Source: Dimorphilus gyrociliatus
Lineage: Eukaryota > Annelida > Polychaeta > Dinophilidae
DNA length: 64,000 bases
Direction: 5' to 3'
NCBI GenBank assembly: GCA_904063045.1
Contig: CAJFCJ010000002.1
Coordinates: 62,001-126,000, forward strand
Of this stretch, positions 23,332-38,600 are shown in pieces (the stretch's first letter is position 1; every line of letters starts with the position of its first letter). The translations under genes were made by a program, and so were the position numbers. The notes under the pieces are model-generated. The model made no database searches, had not been told where the DNA came from, and worked only from the letters and a program-made list of their open reading frames with translations.

Positions 23332-24977
23332 TGAAAAAATCGAAATGAACGGACAGAATATCAATAAGATTTCGATCAGAAAATGACGTAGAAAACATTG
23401 TCCCGCCTACATTTTGTAAAGATCAGGCAATTCTTGAAAACATTCAACCAATCGCCACCATGTGGGCGGAGTTATAAGTTTTAGAAAATGGAGAAATATT
23501 ACCTTCGGGTCATGTTTGACTTGGACAAAGAAAAGATAAGGGCTTATCAGTGGATGAATTTAATAGGCTTGAAATTACACGTTCTGCAGATGGGGGTACT
23601 TTATGTGACCCCCTTGTTTTCCCATTGATATCCTTGACCGTTGTAAAAATAAACTCAATAAGTATAATATTCAAATTTAGAAAGACGAGAAGAGAAACTG
23701 AAACCGTTAAATTTTTAAATTAAAGTATTAAATTGCAACATGCAAAGGAGGAACATCTTCGCGATAATTGCAGACTAATCTGTTCAAGACACTCTTTCGA
23801 TACTCTTAAATAAAATTGACTTGATATAATAATTTGTATTATTAAATTATTCCCCAATTATTTGTCATCGTTTTTCCACTGTAGAAACAAATTTCCAATA
23901 GTGTTTCATGCAAGAATTACAAGTACTTTTACTTTGCTTAATGCTCTCTTTCTCCCCTTTCGCTCTCCCTCTTTCTCACTCTTTGTAGTTAAATTCGTAC
24001 GATTCGATTCAAGCGTGTTGAATAGTTTGTTCAATTATCTTATTTTTGAAGACACAGAGCAAGGTGTTTAAATAATGCTAAATTACCTGCGAACCCCATA
24101 TTTACATCTAATTTATATCTAACGATCAAAAAAGCTGAATTGTATCCGGAAGGCTTTTCACTATCGTTTACAGCGGTTTACCTATTAATGATATGTAATC
24201 TACGCGATAATAGAAATAGCTTTTATACAGTCATTTGTATGTTCATTTTTACATTTATCATAACATTATCTAATAATTACTGCTATTATAGCTAATTATA
24301 ATAAACTATTTAAATAATAAAGTACTTTTAGAATGTTAAAATAATTAAGTTAAGGTATAGTAGTTCTTTTTTTTTGTATTTCGATGCTCTCTAAACATAG
24401 ATGTCATTTTTAAGAGTCTGCTTTGAAAGTATATGTTAAAAAATTGTTAATGTCAATTTGATTCAAACATCATGAGAATTTAACTACGTTCCTAAGTCGA
24501 TCTCTAAAGTATAACCTTTCTTGGCCATCAAAACTTCAAACACCCTACAATACGATAATAAACTTTTATATAATAGCAGAAACCTTGACGAAAAGGAATT
24601 TTGAGTTCGGACAATGTTAAATTCAGCACGTATATAATACTACATTCTTGGGGTTAAATCTCTGTTTCTTCTCAAATTTATTCTTTTATGTCAAAGCTTA
24701 TTTCTGGTGAATGAGAGTCGAATATTAAGAATTAAGCGAAAAGAGGCTTTTTTTAAGTGTTATACTTGTAAAAAGTTATTTTACGATTACGACAGTAAAT
24801 GATTGAGTAATACATTAATCTTGAGTATCTGATTGGTAAGACAAACGATTTATTGTTAACAAATATTTAATTTTATAGTAGTGATATTATTCAAAAGTAT
24901 TTCTATTAGCTTTTATATAAAAGGCGCGTTTATCTGGCTTACTTCCGGCGGAACATTGAAAAGCAATTGTTTATTAC
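23332..24977. other. Divergent intergenic region between PRDM and GTPBP8
   Basis: 1.65 kb between two genes transcribed away from each other. Apart from the CCAAT/GC boxes near the PRDM end I see only AT-rich sequence. No exon is supported; the open frame at 23862-24071 has no family likeness. Confidence 0.55.
23448..23469 (-). promoter_or_regulatory. CCAAT and GC boxes upstream of the PRDM gene
   Basis: Plus-strand CCAAT (23448-23452) and GGGCGG (23464-23469) sit about 115-140 bp upstream of the start codon. Read toward the gene they give CTCCGCCC then ATTGG. The same CTCCGCC plus CCAAT pairing occurs upstream of rax. Confidence 0.45.
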
Positions 24978-26215
24978 ATGTGGACGATATTTAGAAAACG
25001 TCTTGCGCTTCCAATCCCGTTACGAAAGTATATTGCTTTTTTATTGCTCAATTACAACAGCTAGTTTTGTTTATCTATCAGTCAATCATATCAACGCCAT
25101 TTAATTCCAAGTACTTTTTGCAGATGTTTTTCGGAATTAAGTCATTGGAAAGACGTAAAACCTGATGAAACTCCCTTTGAAATTCTTAAACAGTACACAT
25201 CTGTCCCTCTTGAAAAATACCACGTCTTTCTACCACCAAAAGAAAGTCTTGTTAAATCATCTGACTTATTTTCCAAACGAAATGAATATATCGTTCATAA
25301 AGGAGCTATACACCCTGATAAATTGCCAGATACTAAAGAACTGGAGGTGAATTTTAAACTTATTTAATGGTATCCACAGACCATAAATTATTTGATAAAT
25401 TCTATAACTAAAAGGTAGCATTACTTGGTCAAAGTAATGTTGGAAAATCATCTCTTATTCAAGCATTGTATAATCATAATGAAGCTCTTAGGATAAAAAC
25501 ATCAAAAAAGCCAGTAATTACTTTTATGACCAACACCTTTCTATTATACTCGCTTCAATAATTTGTTTGAAAATAGGGTCATACTAAAGTAATCAAAATC
25601 TATTCTTACCCCAAAAATTTCTCTTTGGTGGATATGCCTGGTTTTGGTGAAAATATGCCGAAATACTTTGAAGAATGCGTCGAAAACTATTGCGTAATGA
25701 GACGACAGTAAATAATATTAAATATATTTTTATACATATAATTAATAATTCGAATTGATCTTTTCTCTCTAGGTTGACAAGGCTTCTTTTACTGATTGAC
25801 GCTGAACAAGGTATAACAGATATCGATAATATAGCTCTCGATATGCTTGAAGAATTTAACAGGCCATACGTGGTAGAAATTTTTGATGAATTTCTTTGAA
25901 AAATATGATGTTATATTCTTTATTATAGATAGTTCTTACGAAAATCGATAAATGTCATATAAGTCAACTCATTAGAACTATAATTAACGTTCAGGAAAGA
26001 ATTAAAATGACTTTGCATTGTTCTTTTCAACAGCCATTCCTTGTTAGGTTTGTTTATCCTTAATGGATTCTTTTATTAATAACAATAATAAGTGATATAC
26101 AATGTCTTTTTTTTTTCATTGCATTTTCTTTAGCTCTAAACAAGATCTTGGATTGCACCACTTGCGATGTTTTATTGCTTACGTTACCGGATGTATTTCT
26201 ATAAGGAATCTTTAA
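24978..26215 (+). CDS. GTPBP8: EngB-type mitochondrial GTPase GTPBP8, 7 exons
   Basis: Predicted 266 residues (human GTPBP8 about 284). Member of the TrmE-Era-EngA-YihA-Septin (EngB/YihA) GTPases; the bacterial relative assists large ribosomal subunit assembly, and the animal protein acts in mitochondria. Exons: 24978-25027, 25124-25346, 25415-25513, 25577-25707, 25773-25869, 25929-26047, 26134-26215; all frames agree. Seen: a basic N terminus (MWTIFRKRLALPIPLRK) fit for mitochondrial import, G1 GQSNVGKSS (residues 96-104), G2 SKKPGHTK, G3 DMPGFGE, LLLIDAEQGI, G4 TKID and G5 SSK. G2 is split by an intron between Pro and Gly. No missing key residue. Confidence 0.92.
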
Positions 26216-26281
26216 TAGTTCTTAAACTATTTTCAATAAAAATAAATAAAAAATTGCAATTACTTTTCGAGACCTCAACTG

Positions 26282-26341
26282 CGCCATCTGTATTCAATAT
26301 TAAACACAATAACGAACAAGTTTTTCAGTCGGTAGATGGCG
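26282..26341. promoter_or_regulatory. Opposed pair of AGATGGCG motifs
   Basis: CGCCATCT at 26282-26289 and AGATGGCG at 26334-26341 face away from each other, 44 bp apart, between two convergent genes. Part of the CTCF-like set. Confidence 0.4.
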
Positions 26342-26502
26342 TTAGATATGCAACAATATTTTTTAAGTAATTTGATTAATAAGATATATAATTATAAAAT
26401 TCTAAAAAAGCTTCATTTGTATTGACAAGATATAAAAAAATACTTTGTTTTCTTTGTTTCTTTGCAAAACGTATAAAACGAAAAAAATTGTGAAAGCAGT
26501 CT

Positions 26503-26526
26503 TTTTGTTTGTTTGTTTGTTTGTTT
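26503..26526. repeat. (TTTG)n microsatellite
   Basis: About five perfect TTTG units in the gap between GTPBP8 and the Ig receptor gene. Confidence 0.9.
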
Positions 26527-26602
26527 AGTTTTGTTTGTTATAATTAGTTTTATAACAATAGCACCAAATAATTTTTTTTTACGGATAGCTCATCCGTTTT
26601 AA

Positions 26603-29600
26603 CTAAACTCGCACTTCATAAAATGTTTTTTTTGTAGAATTCGATCCAGAATCACTGGGTGTCGGAGCTAAAACAACAGGAATTTCGCATGATCGCTGTA
26701 GTCGATCTAAATGAATAAAAAATTTATAGATTTTTATATCTAAACAATAAATATACTTGTATCATTTGGATATAAAACTTACGATGAGGGTAGCTGTAAG
26801 TATCATTTCCGTTAACTTCAACTGTAGACGGAATATCACATACGTCATTAAGATTACTAGTCAAACACTTTTTCGTTCTTGACCATAATGAATCGTCCAA
26901 TTTTTCACTGTTTGTACAACAGTTAAATGATATAAAAATTCGATTATTGATCGAATACTTGTATTATTTTCGATAACTTACTCGATAACGACTTTTTGAC
27001 TAGGGGGTTTTCTTCTTTTAATAATTGTAAATATTACGATAATCAATAGAATGAGAACAATTGACACTGATACTATTCCAATTATTATTACTGTTCCGGT
27101 TGAAATTGCCTGTTGTTCTTCAACATCGTCGTAAACTATTAAATTGAGAATTGTAATTATATTATATTGTTTTGTTCAAGCAATATATTGAATCTTACCA
27201 AAAAGAGCTTCACTATTTGGACCACAAATACTTTTGAAATGACGAGAACAAAAAGACACTCTGATTTTCTTTGGTGAAAACTTGCTGGAAACTTTGTATG
27301 TTCCATTTCCGTGTGGAGCGCAAGTTACGAGAATTTTCCAGTCTTTTTTGTTATTAATAATATATTATTATATAATAAATTAGTTAATTAATATAAATGT
27401 TAATGTTGAAAAATGTATAGTCACCTTTTTCGTAAATTTCTACTTTGACGCATATAGCCGATGATGGAACTCTATATGATAAAATTCTCTTTGAAAAGTA
27501 GTACTCTATTCTCTGAGGTACGGGAAGTAAAAGCTCTGTAGAAATGAATTCAACTGTTTTCAAAAGCCTAATTTAATAAGAAGAAAATACGTACTTGACG
27601 TTTTAAATGTTAGAGAAGAGGTTGGAGGGCCAAATCCCATGATATTGAATGGATAAATTGTAACTTCGTAATTGTTATCTGGCTCTAACCCCGTCAAGTT
27701 GTAACGATTTTGGGTAATTTTTTCAATATGGAGAGGTAATTGGTTTGAATTTTTCTTTGTATAAACTAATTTAAATGATTGGGTTTCACCCCCGTCAAAA
27801 CCAGGTGTCCAATATAAATTGAGACTATTCCAAGTTCGGCTACTCAATTTAAAATCTTTTATTTGATTTGGTCGAGATTTTTCCTGTAAAACTACTGAAG
27901 TTTCTCCCTTTTCGTTATATTTATTAGTTGCGACACATCTATAATTTCCATAATCGAGTTTCGAAACCTTTATAATCGATAGTGAACTTTCGAACTTTTC
28001 TCCTTTACCGTTCTCTATTGATATTCGTTCTCTGTTTTAAATCAAATGATAATTAAGCAATCAGAAAGTTGTGAAATGCGTAATGAAAAACGTACTGAGG
28101 AGATAGTAGTTTGTCTCCCTTATACCACTCAACGGTGGAAGATGGAACGGAATGAACTGCACATTGTAAAACTGCTGGAATATTATCTTTGATATCTACA
28201 GCAGCGAATGGTGTTGAAGTAGTAACGATAGGAGGAACTGTAATGGAAAAGATACAAACATAATAGCTTGTTAAACTAAAATATAGTCAATTTTTTAACA
28301 ACTTACATTCAATTATGAGTTCCGTTTCGGATTGTATCTTTCCATAAGTATTGGACACAACGCAGGTATAAATACCTGCATCGGAAGGATTTAGTGTATT
28401 GTCGGCCGAGTATTCATTTATCCCCCGGTCGTAACCGTAAAATACGATACTACTGATAGTCGTCCAAAATTTATGTAATACACTATCTGTGTGAGATTCC
28501 TCTACTCTATAGAGACTATGGTAATGAGGTATTTGGATTAGATTAATGGAAATAAATCCTAATGTAATTAAAAGTACTTACTATTTATTGTCTGTGATTA
28601 ATTTACCATTCTTAAACCATTGTATTGTTGAACGAGGCGATGCATTAAATGCGCAAGATAATCTTCCAGGCTTATGACCTATATCCCACACAGTTGTTTT
28701 ATTCATAGTTATTACGGGTTCAGGGGGTCCTGCAAAGGGTAAAATAAAATAAATGTAGATGGCGTTACTAGTAAATTGTGGATTTCAAAAGATCGGGTAA
28801 AGAAGCGGGGGGGTAAAATTCCTCTGCGGGCAAAAAGCTTTCACTATTGACGGCAAGGGCGTCAAAAAGCACTCAATAAACAGCAATACTCGGAGCAATA
28901 TTACTGGTACCGTGACTGACTAGTAAAAGAGAGCGGTTCCGGCCGATTAATTCGGCACGTAATAGAAATGTTGGTTAAAATACAAGGAAAATAGTTAGAA
29001 AGAAATAAATAAACAAACTACTACCACTTGAACACGTGCGTTCTACATTAAGTCAATCAGCAGACACTTCATTAGCGGCGTGCCAAAAACGGCTAACGAC
29101 TTAGTGTATTCCTTTCTGTTTTGCTTTTGTGTAGTATGTCTTTCCCTATACTTGTTTTTAATGAAAGAGGATGTTGGATTGTAATGTGTGAATAGGGAGC
29201 GAAAAAAAACGTTGTTATCTCGTTAAACGAATTTGTGTATCTACTTTCGAAGAAAGTAACTTTTCCCTTTAAACTTTCTATTTATATTGAGCAAACTTTT
29301 TAACAGAAATAATCCGCTTTTTAAATTACTGCCGATTTATGCTGTATACTTCTATTTAGTAGAATATTTATACATGGCATATTATATAAAGAACTTTTAA
29401 AGGAAAGGAAAATATTAAGGGATTCGTGTCAATTTATATTCTATTTAGTCGCTAAACGACTCTCATCCCTTTTTTTCATCCCTTTTAAACCCTTTATTAT
29501 CTTAATGTTATCTTTTTTAGAGGTAAATATCTCTGTTCGTCAGATGCTAGCGTTAGCATCTAGTTTTAGATAAGCTGGATAAGCTGATTTCCCATTTTAT

Positions 29601-32600
29601 CGCTAAACTTTCGCCCCCGCCGTTTAAGCATTTGTAGCAATGAATGTTTCCCATAGCGTAGTATTTCCGCTGAATTTTTTGTGAACTTTAAAACTATGTT
29701 CGTTTTCCTTATCTATTTCTTCTATATTTTCTTAAATATTTCGATAAAAACTCTTAATGGGGTAACGCCTATTTTTTTACCTGCTTCTAATCTACACCTT
29801 CGTTAATTGCGACTCGCTGTAAAATTACTAGCGACTAATTAATTGTTTCGCTCGCGGCATCGCTTTGTAGTACTTCCGACGAACTCTATGGCTATATTTG
29901 TAAAATAAAGAAAACGACACGGTCACTGGTATAACGGCCAGCTTTTTAACGCTAATGTACAAAACATACACGGGGGGTTGTGTTCCACTGTCAATTGCAC
30001 AGAATTCCATATGACGTCATCATGGCAAAACAACTCTTTAATTTCCGTCTGTCACCGTCGTTCGGCCGATTTACGTAACGCAAGGGGCAGAGACGCTATA
30101 GACGCCATATGTCGAAGTGGCAGTTACGTACATACAGAAAAAGAGGGGTTAGGCGTTTGTTCAAACAAACTTTAACTCTTATACTTAATAAAATGCCGCC
30201 TTGTTTGCAAAGCGGAGGTATTAGTAAAGGAGAAAGGAAGGAAAATATGCCGACATATGCATATCTTTATAGTAAATCGCTAAAAAGAAAGATATTAAAT
30301 AAAAAAGGAACTCCTTTTGTGATATTTTTATCAGAGACGCTTGTCCATTAAAAAAGGAGAAGAAAAAACAAAAATAAAAACTTCTCGTATTACATATCGG
30401 TATTTTTGTCTATTGAATAAGGCCGCTACAACAAAGAGATTGTAATCAACAACCACCTCATAGTCTTCCTAACCAGTCGACCGAACAATGCATTGTTACG
30501 CCTATACATAATGAAGTACATGAACAAACCCCGCGGGTAAGAAATTTATGTTCAAACGGTTTTTTTCACTTTTCTCAGATTTCCCGATCCTTAACATCTT
30601 AGACCGCGGTCGGAAGAGATAAAAACTTACCTTCAACGACTAAGGCAATATTCCTAGCAGGACCGCACCCTAGGTAATTACAGCAAGCGCAATTATATGC
30701 GTTCCTATCGGCGTATTTCGTTCTTGGTATGATGTAAGAGTTTCCCCGTCCCACCGGTTTGTAAGGGTGGATTGTATACCATAAAATCGTTCCACTAGGA
30801 TTACCTCGTTCCTTTATAGTACAGCTCATATTAACCCTTTGACCTTCCCCCTTCACGACAATCTCCTTCGTTAATTCTTTAGTCGGTCCTGGCTTATCTA
30901 TAGACAAATAAAAAACGAAAAGATATAGAAAGGAAAACTTCAAGAGAGCATAAATAGGAAAAAAAATATCGGTTTAATTATTTACTGACAAATCCGATTA
31001 TAAAAGCTTCGATCCGCCCAGTTCGGCGTTAACGAACGGCTTAATAAAGTTCGTTTCGGATAATTAGTAAAATCGAACGGTTTTAAATTCTTCCAATTCC
31101 CATAGTTCACCCACCACATGGGGAAACTAGGTTTTAATCAAATAAAAAACAGGGTTACAATTGAAAAAGGGCTAAAAAAAAATGGCCCTCATTCGATCAT
31201 AATAGGCCTAAATATTTTTTTTATAGATCCCGCTGAACCCTTTCTTAAACGATAAATTTTTTTTGCGACCCCTTTCCTTATCCCTCTCAACTTTTTAAAA
31301 GAGTATAAAAAAATAAATAAATAATAAACACCAGGAATAATGAATAAATAAATAAATACGTATACAAATATTGGTGTGAATATTAATACATTTACAGAAT
31401 AGAATTCTAATTTTTCTCTCTCTGTCTCTCTGTCCCTCTCCCTCTCTCACCTCTGAAATAAACTAATAAACTTGATTGCTTGTCCAGGTGCATATATGAC
31501 GCCCGAACGTATTTGCATATTTACCGTGCGTATAGGAGTTACGACGGAGCACATGCCCGCAAAATAAATTTACTTTTCCAGGATTAAAAAGAAAATCGTT
31601 GCGATTTATCGAATAAATAAAAAATAGTGGAAGGAGGAAACATATAGATTTAGCTATAATAAAATATCGAATAAATAGTGCTTTTTTTGTTGTTGATAGG
31701 TTTTGTCCCTTTATTATCGCTACATAAACAACGAAATTAATAGGAGAAAAGTATATAAAAATATATAATATGGATCAATTATCTCAAATGCGGAAGATTC
31801 TAATATTTAGATTGGAGGCGGAGCGTGTCCACCAGGGGGATTAATGAAGGTAGGGAGCACGACCTCGGCTATGTGACACGCGCCCTTTTGCAGCTGCCGC
31901 CTTTCACATAACCTTTTCCAGTACACAGGTAGGGCATTAATAAATTACGGGTAAATGCTAGCTTAATTCCTTTTTCCATCGCCACTCTATTCTCTAAAAC
32001 TGCCCCCGTCGACACCTTCCATTTCCACCCATCTTTTTTTTAGTCTGGGAACCGCCCAAGGTTCTCTTCCCGTATTATTACGCGGGCTGAATAAAAGAAA
32101 ATTAGGAGAAAAACGTCCTACAGAAGACGTCGGGATTGGACAATACCATCAAAGTCGTTAAACGTAATAAGGCGTAAGGAGGGGGTTGAAGACCTCCTCC
32201 TAGCGTTCTTAACCTTGCCATTTTTAACTGGAGATCGCCCAATTTCAGTATTCATCCCGCCCCTACGTGACGAGAATCTTGTCACTTGGCGTGAACGGTC
32301 GTAAATACACATAGAAATATATCGCGGGTGGTCAACAGTAGCTTTTTTTTTATTAAACTATAGTTTAATAGGGCTATATAAATTACATGAAGGGGGGTGC
32401 TACTTATTCGTTGATTCCGTAATTTTACGATTTTTTATAAGTGTTCGCCCGTGCTCTTATTCAAACTCTCCCACCTGCGTTTTTATTTACGTGAGCAGAA
32501 AGACTATATTGTCGATCCTATCCTGTTCAATAGATCGTAGAGATTTTCTTCTTATCCGAGTTATTACTATTACTTTTATTGTTTCCATTAACAATATTCT

Positions 32601-35600
32601 ATTTCTCATTGTTCTCCTTTTCTACTTAGAGTTTTTTTTTTTACTAATGTTTGCGTCTCATTAGATATTGTTCGATAATTGGACGTCTAGACGCCAGGAA
32701 AACGATAAATTACTTGTCAACCGTGCAGCGTTTTTCGTGCGCTAGTTTCAATCGGATATAATCAGCGATTGTTTTTTTGTTCCATACAGTATTTTGTTTT
32801 TCTACCTGCATTTATAAATACAATAATAACAATAATACTTACAATTAACTGAATAAAAAACTAATGTTTTTCCAGATAACCTTCGAGCAGGCCCGTTTGA
32901 AGGCTTTAGAACATTTTCAGCTATGCATTGGTATTCTCCTTTATCCTTTCTTGTAACGTTTATTAAGACATTTGTCCCTTCGTATATCGACCCATTTGGG
33001 AATCGAATAAATACTCTCTCAGCGGGAGGATTAGCTTCTACTATACAAGTTAAATTTAGTGTCCAGCCCTCCTGAGACGTTCGGTTCTTAGCTGTAGGTC
33101 CCGCAAAACGGACTTTCGGCTCATCTATAGAGAAGACAACGGGCATTCAAATATACTTGTATACAGGATAAATATAGAAAAATATATTAAAGCTATTAGC
33201 GTTTATACGTTAGCAAGAGCACGTTACCGTAAAATAGCTGACAAAGGATAGACAGGGAAGGGTAGAAAGAAAAACTTACGTAATACATCCAGGTAAAGTC
33301 TCCTTCGATTTTTTCCGATGTCATTTTCTGATTCACACTCGTAGTAGCCGCTATCGGATACTGCTACACGATCCTTTTTCCATCTCAGCGGTAAACCTGC
33401 AACGGGTCAGAGGGCGGTGAAGTTGAATGAAATTAACTACTATAAATAATATATATTAAATTTTAATATAAAGAAAGCCCGTTTTTACTTTATATTCATT
33501 AAAATACTAGTTTTCTCTATAGAGACGCCGAAATCTGCCGTAGGGTTTCGTGTCAAAAGAATACAATAGGTCGAAGATAAGAATCGAAATGAGTGTTATA
33601 AATGTCCAGGTGATAAATATCAAAATTGACTTTTGCTCGCATACGATATATGCCTTAAAAAGTATTTAGCATTAAAGAAATAGGAGGAAAGAGGAGGAAT
33701 TTGAAAAGAATAGAAAATAGCGCATTTCACATATGTCGAGGGCAAAGTTGAACGGTATAATAAGAGATTACGGAACGATATTGTAAGAAATGTGAAATCA
33801 GATATTGTAGAACTAATGACTTCCCCTCCGTTTCCATTGATTACTCTTATTATTTATAGTATGATATAGAACTTTGTACGTTCCTCCAACCAAAATTATT
33901 ATCATTATATTGAAGCACGAAATTGCCCTGAAGTCTGTCGTCCATAAGCGAGGGTCTTAAAATTACCGGACTAAGGTCGTGGGATACTTTTATTGTGACA
34001 AGTAAAAAAATCAACATTACAAACATGGAAACCTCTCGGCCTACCGCCCACTGTTTTTTTTTAACCTTTTTTCGGTGCATTTGAGATTCATAAAGCAAGC
34101 AGCCTAGAAAATAATTTTCCATACCAAGTATTCACTACAATTTTAAGAAAACTCTTGAGAGATTTGATATTTTTCCATAGACGGATTGGTAAATGTTTAT
34201 CAAAGGAAATATGGTTGTAATTGAAACTGTACTGGATTTCACTACACCTGGAAATTGGTTGGAATCGGTTAGGCAAGTATTTTGTTTGAAGAGGAATTGA
34301 ATAAGCAGCCGTTTCGCGCTCTTCACGCGAGGTTCTATCGCGTCATTTTACTCTTCTCCTTTTCTCTCCCTTCTCATTCTAGATTATAACAATCAAACAC
34401 TCGAAAAACCCTATAGACATTATCCTCGTAATCCTCACCGCCCTTTTTCAAAAGGTCGAATCAGAACTGCCAACAAAACCACTGACAGTTTGTACATAAG
34501 CGCCGACTGTTTATACACGCCGCGGTACGAAAACATTAAAAGAATGGCGACTGAAAAAAGTGGAGGGAGGTGCAGAAGAAATTTATTAAAGGAACAGTTT
34601 AAAAAAAAATTGAGAATAAATATTTTAGATTCGTTTTTTAACTGTATTTCTTTCTCCTAGTCGCTTTTTTTATTTTGTCAAGCCCTCTCTCTTACATCTT
34701 AACAAAAGCAAGGAAGTTGAACTACTTCAGGGTCGGTCTTGTCTAAATCTTTGCGCAAATACCTTAGTCTTTTTGATCAGAGATGCTGTTCCGCCGCTTA
34801 GCAAATAGCCCCTTTTGGTAAATGTTAAGCGTTTACAAAATTTCCGCTTTTTAACGCCTACTTGCCACCTTTTTCCGCTAGAAGAAAATCTTTTAAAACT
34901 CCGCCCCGCCTTCCCATTTTTCTCCTCCTCTTACTCCTCATCTTTTCTTTCTCATCTTCAAATGAGAAAACTATAATTTGCTCTATTTATATTTCTTTCA
35001 TCGTCAACATGCTTTAAACCGTATTCATTATTACATTTATAACCGTCTTTTAAAGGCTGTAACATACGGCTATTTAACGATTATAAATCGTTAATAAAGC
35101 GTACAGATCGTAGTTGGTATAAATAAAAAAAAATGAAGCAATCAATTAGCGAGTAGGCATTATGCTAATTCCTTATAATCCGCCTTTTGTACGGCGGTAG
35201 AAAGGACAGCGTACAGCTGATTACGTAAGGTCTTTTTTCGGGTAATTTTATCGCCATTTTAGACGGATTATACTACCTTCGAGCAATGAGCATTGAAATT
35301 ATTTGCCATCCTACACGATTAATCCCTTGCTAAAACCGTAAACGAACAAACAAATAGAGATAGCAAAGTAAAACAATTAACCGATTAACCAGTTTCACCC
35401 CCATGTAAACAGCAATTTTTCTGAGTGATTAACCCACCTTTTCAGTTGATACGTTACGTAAAAAAAAAAAGATAAACGGTTCCACCTCCTTCCGACCTTT
35501 GACCGACAAATTTTATTATATTTATATAGATTTTTTTTTTAAATATATATATAAATGCCTTATATCGGTAAATTCACTATAAATAAATAGAGACATATAT

Positions 35601-38600
35601 AAATATATGCTCCAAGTCCTCTTCTTTTACGCTTCATTTCCTTAGTTCAGTCAGCTTTTTTTAAAAATGGCCTTCAAAATGAAAGAGAAAGCGAGCTGGA
35701 CCGACGGAATTACTGTATATATTTTAGCCTGAGGACTTATTTGAACGATTTAGTTAAAGAATTTGAGAGGGAAACTGTTAACAAGTATAAAAAATGTTAT
35801 GGACAGAGTAGAAGAGGTCTTTGGGAGGTTGGTAGGAACGTTAAAAATTATCAATAGAGGCGTTGATTAGAGGCCCAACAGCGCATTGGTTGCGTGTCGA
35901 AGTTATTCTAGTGGCACTCGAGTCTTCAATTAAGGCTTCGTTCGATCGAGTAAACAATCAACAATTTCACCAGTATACGTTATATATAAAAGTATTCTTT
36001 TTCAGGGATATAACGTTTACACTATATTTATAGATTTGGCATTGTATATATATATATATATGGGGAATAGTGTGGGAGGGGGTTGAAGAGGCGGCGGGAG
36101 ACGATTAAGATCAATCACATCGGATTTCAAGGTCGACCGATCTCTATTACAAACAATCTAACGAGTTTGTTTTTATTAAAAACTGAGTATGGCTAAGACT
36201 GGTATAGCCGTAGGCTATATAGGGGACTCGTCTTTTCCTTACAGCCTATCAATTCATCTGACATGGCCTGATATATGCTTCTGTCCCTCGAGCTATTTGT
36301 TTAAATACCCTATTCATCCGATCGGAGGCGGTCTTGGAATACTTTCTGATAATAAAAAAGCTGGTGTTGCTGAGCCCACCAACTAACTATTTACGTTATA
36401 ATTTACTAGAATACTTCGACACGCCCTCTAGTTGACACGAGTCTTATTAATGAATAGACCCAGCTGAGAGCATAAGGGATTTCAATACTCTGTTCTTCAA
36501 CACTTTCCTTTCAAAAATACAATTAAGCGTTGACATTCGAACACGACTCTTAAAAAAAGAGAGAGAGGAAACAGAGAATTAAAATATAATAGTAGTTAAA
36601 AAAAGGGAACACTTTTTGCCGTCACCCCCTACTAGTCGTTCCACCCCCTTTGCCTTCTCCTCTTCCACATTGCCTACCTTCATTCTCTATGATCTTTTTA
36701 TTCTATGAATTGTCACGTGATTCATGCGCGTGACTGGCGTTGGATTACCCGTGACGCGTCATCCGCGTATTAGCTTTCTTTTTAAGGGGCGAGGCCGTCT
36801 ATTACAAATTAACCTTTAGTGGGCAGCAGATATACCGGCCAATAACGTCGGCCCTTAACTCCTCTAATTAGAGGACGGTGAGGACGATAGGATATCGGCA
36901 CGCGAGATTGGCAAGTGTATGAAAGAAAGAGATTCTAATCATCCTTCGTTAATTGCCTCATATTCCTATTCGACGCCCTAAACTCTTTCTTTCTTTAAAA
37001 AACAAATGCCACCCTTTTTTCTCTTCTTTCTTCATCATTCAAAAAAATTTAAAAGCTTATGAATAGAAATATGCGCTATTGAACAAAGGCTATGAGAAAG
37101 AAAGTAATAAAGAAAAAATATGAACTTATATATTACTAAGTGTTTGTTTAGATAATACGAGGTGAAAGGAATTGGTAATCGATAAGAGAAAAGAGAGAGA
37201 GAGAGAGAAAGGGAGAGAGAGGGATATGATAAAAAAAAAAGACTTACCTGTATTTGTCCATTCCAGATCAGTTTTACTCGGAGAATCCTTTTTAATTTTA
37301 ATCCATTTTGTTCTCCATGAAGAAGGATTACTTTTTGTATTACATTCCAAAGTCACTCTATCATTTTCGACAACTTTAATTGAATCTTTTAAATCCCCGA
37401 AATTAATTATTGGACGGTCTGTTTGAAAGGTAAATATACAATAAAAAAAAGCGTAAGAGTTAATTTAATGTTATAAAAATGTTACACTACACAAATGAAA
37501 TTCATTAAAGGAGTCCCGTATTTTTTACAGATTGTAACATCTGTTGTAGTTTAAATTATAAAAGCTATTTATATATATAAAAAAAATAAATATCTTTTTA
37601 TCATCTTCCTCCCTCATTTTTCCCATAGTTGGACACTCTGTTAATTTGACCCATACAATTACAGGGACAGGTGTGAAAATTTCGGTAAGGAGTAGAGAAG
37701 GAGAGAAAGATAGAGAGACAAAATAACGAACATACTAAACTTTGACAGAGATTGATAGAGGAGAAATTTATTTTCACTAGCATCTTAATGAAAGGGATCT
37801 TTATGTTTTTTTTTTAAATGGGTTAGAAAGATGATATCCCCTTCTTGCAAATAAAACGTGACCGAAAGACAGCAAAATACAAAGTTGCAGCGATATTCAA
37901 GAGCTGTTTAATCAACCGCAAGAAGAAATAGCCTTCTGATATTTCCGTTCGCCCTCTAAATTATATTCTTTCTACAACATGTCACATTCTTGTAAAGCAT
38001 GCAAGACTTGAACTATACAATATCTGATTCTATTCAATTTTTCTAGAGTAGGAGGAACCTACAGTGTCGGATAACATAAGTTTGAAACGAAGGCAATCGA
38101 TACTCCTCCCAGTAAAAGGGAAGATCGACAAAAATCGGTTATATCCTTGTTTACATTATAAATATTTGCAATCGCCCCGTTTTTTCTTTCAATGTCGGCC
38201 AAAAAAAAATTCCCCTCTCCTCCTTTTATTGTCAGTTTTTTCATTGTCCTGTTAATCGTTTGGACGACACATCCCAAAACGCGTTACATTGTTATTATAT
38301 AATCATTAGAATTAATACTTACGTTTGACGTGAAGGGTTATGGAGTTCTTGACTTGAATATTACTAATCGAATTATAACTCAGGCAAGATAAGTTACTCA
38401 TATCGAATGAGTGATTGAGCGTTACGTTCCAGGTAAGCTTAGCAGTTTTAAAAGCTGCTTCCAAAGGTTCATAGAATAATTTAGGCACTTTTCGCTCTTT
38501 CCACAATAGGTTGATAGCTGGGGAAGGATTAGCACCACTAACGAGGCACGAGAACGAAACTAATTCATTCTCTTTAAGATCTTTATTCTTTGAATCTATT

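Larger units (their letters stand above)
26216..26602. other. Convergent gap GTPBP8 / Ig receptor
   Basis: 387 bp between two stop codons on opposite strands, holding both 3' untranslated regions. Contains a TTTG microsatellite and two opposed AGATGGCG words. Confidence 0.7.
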
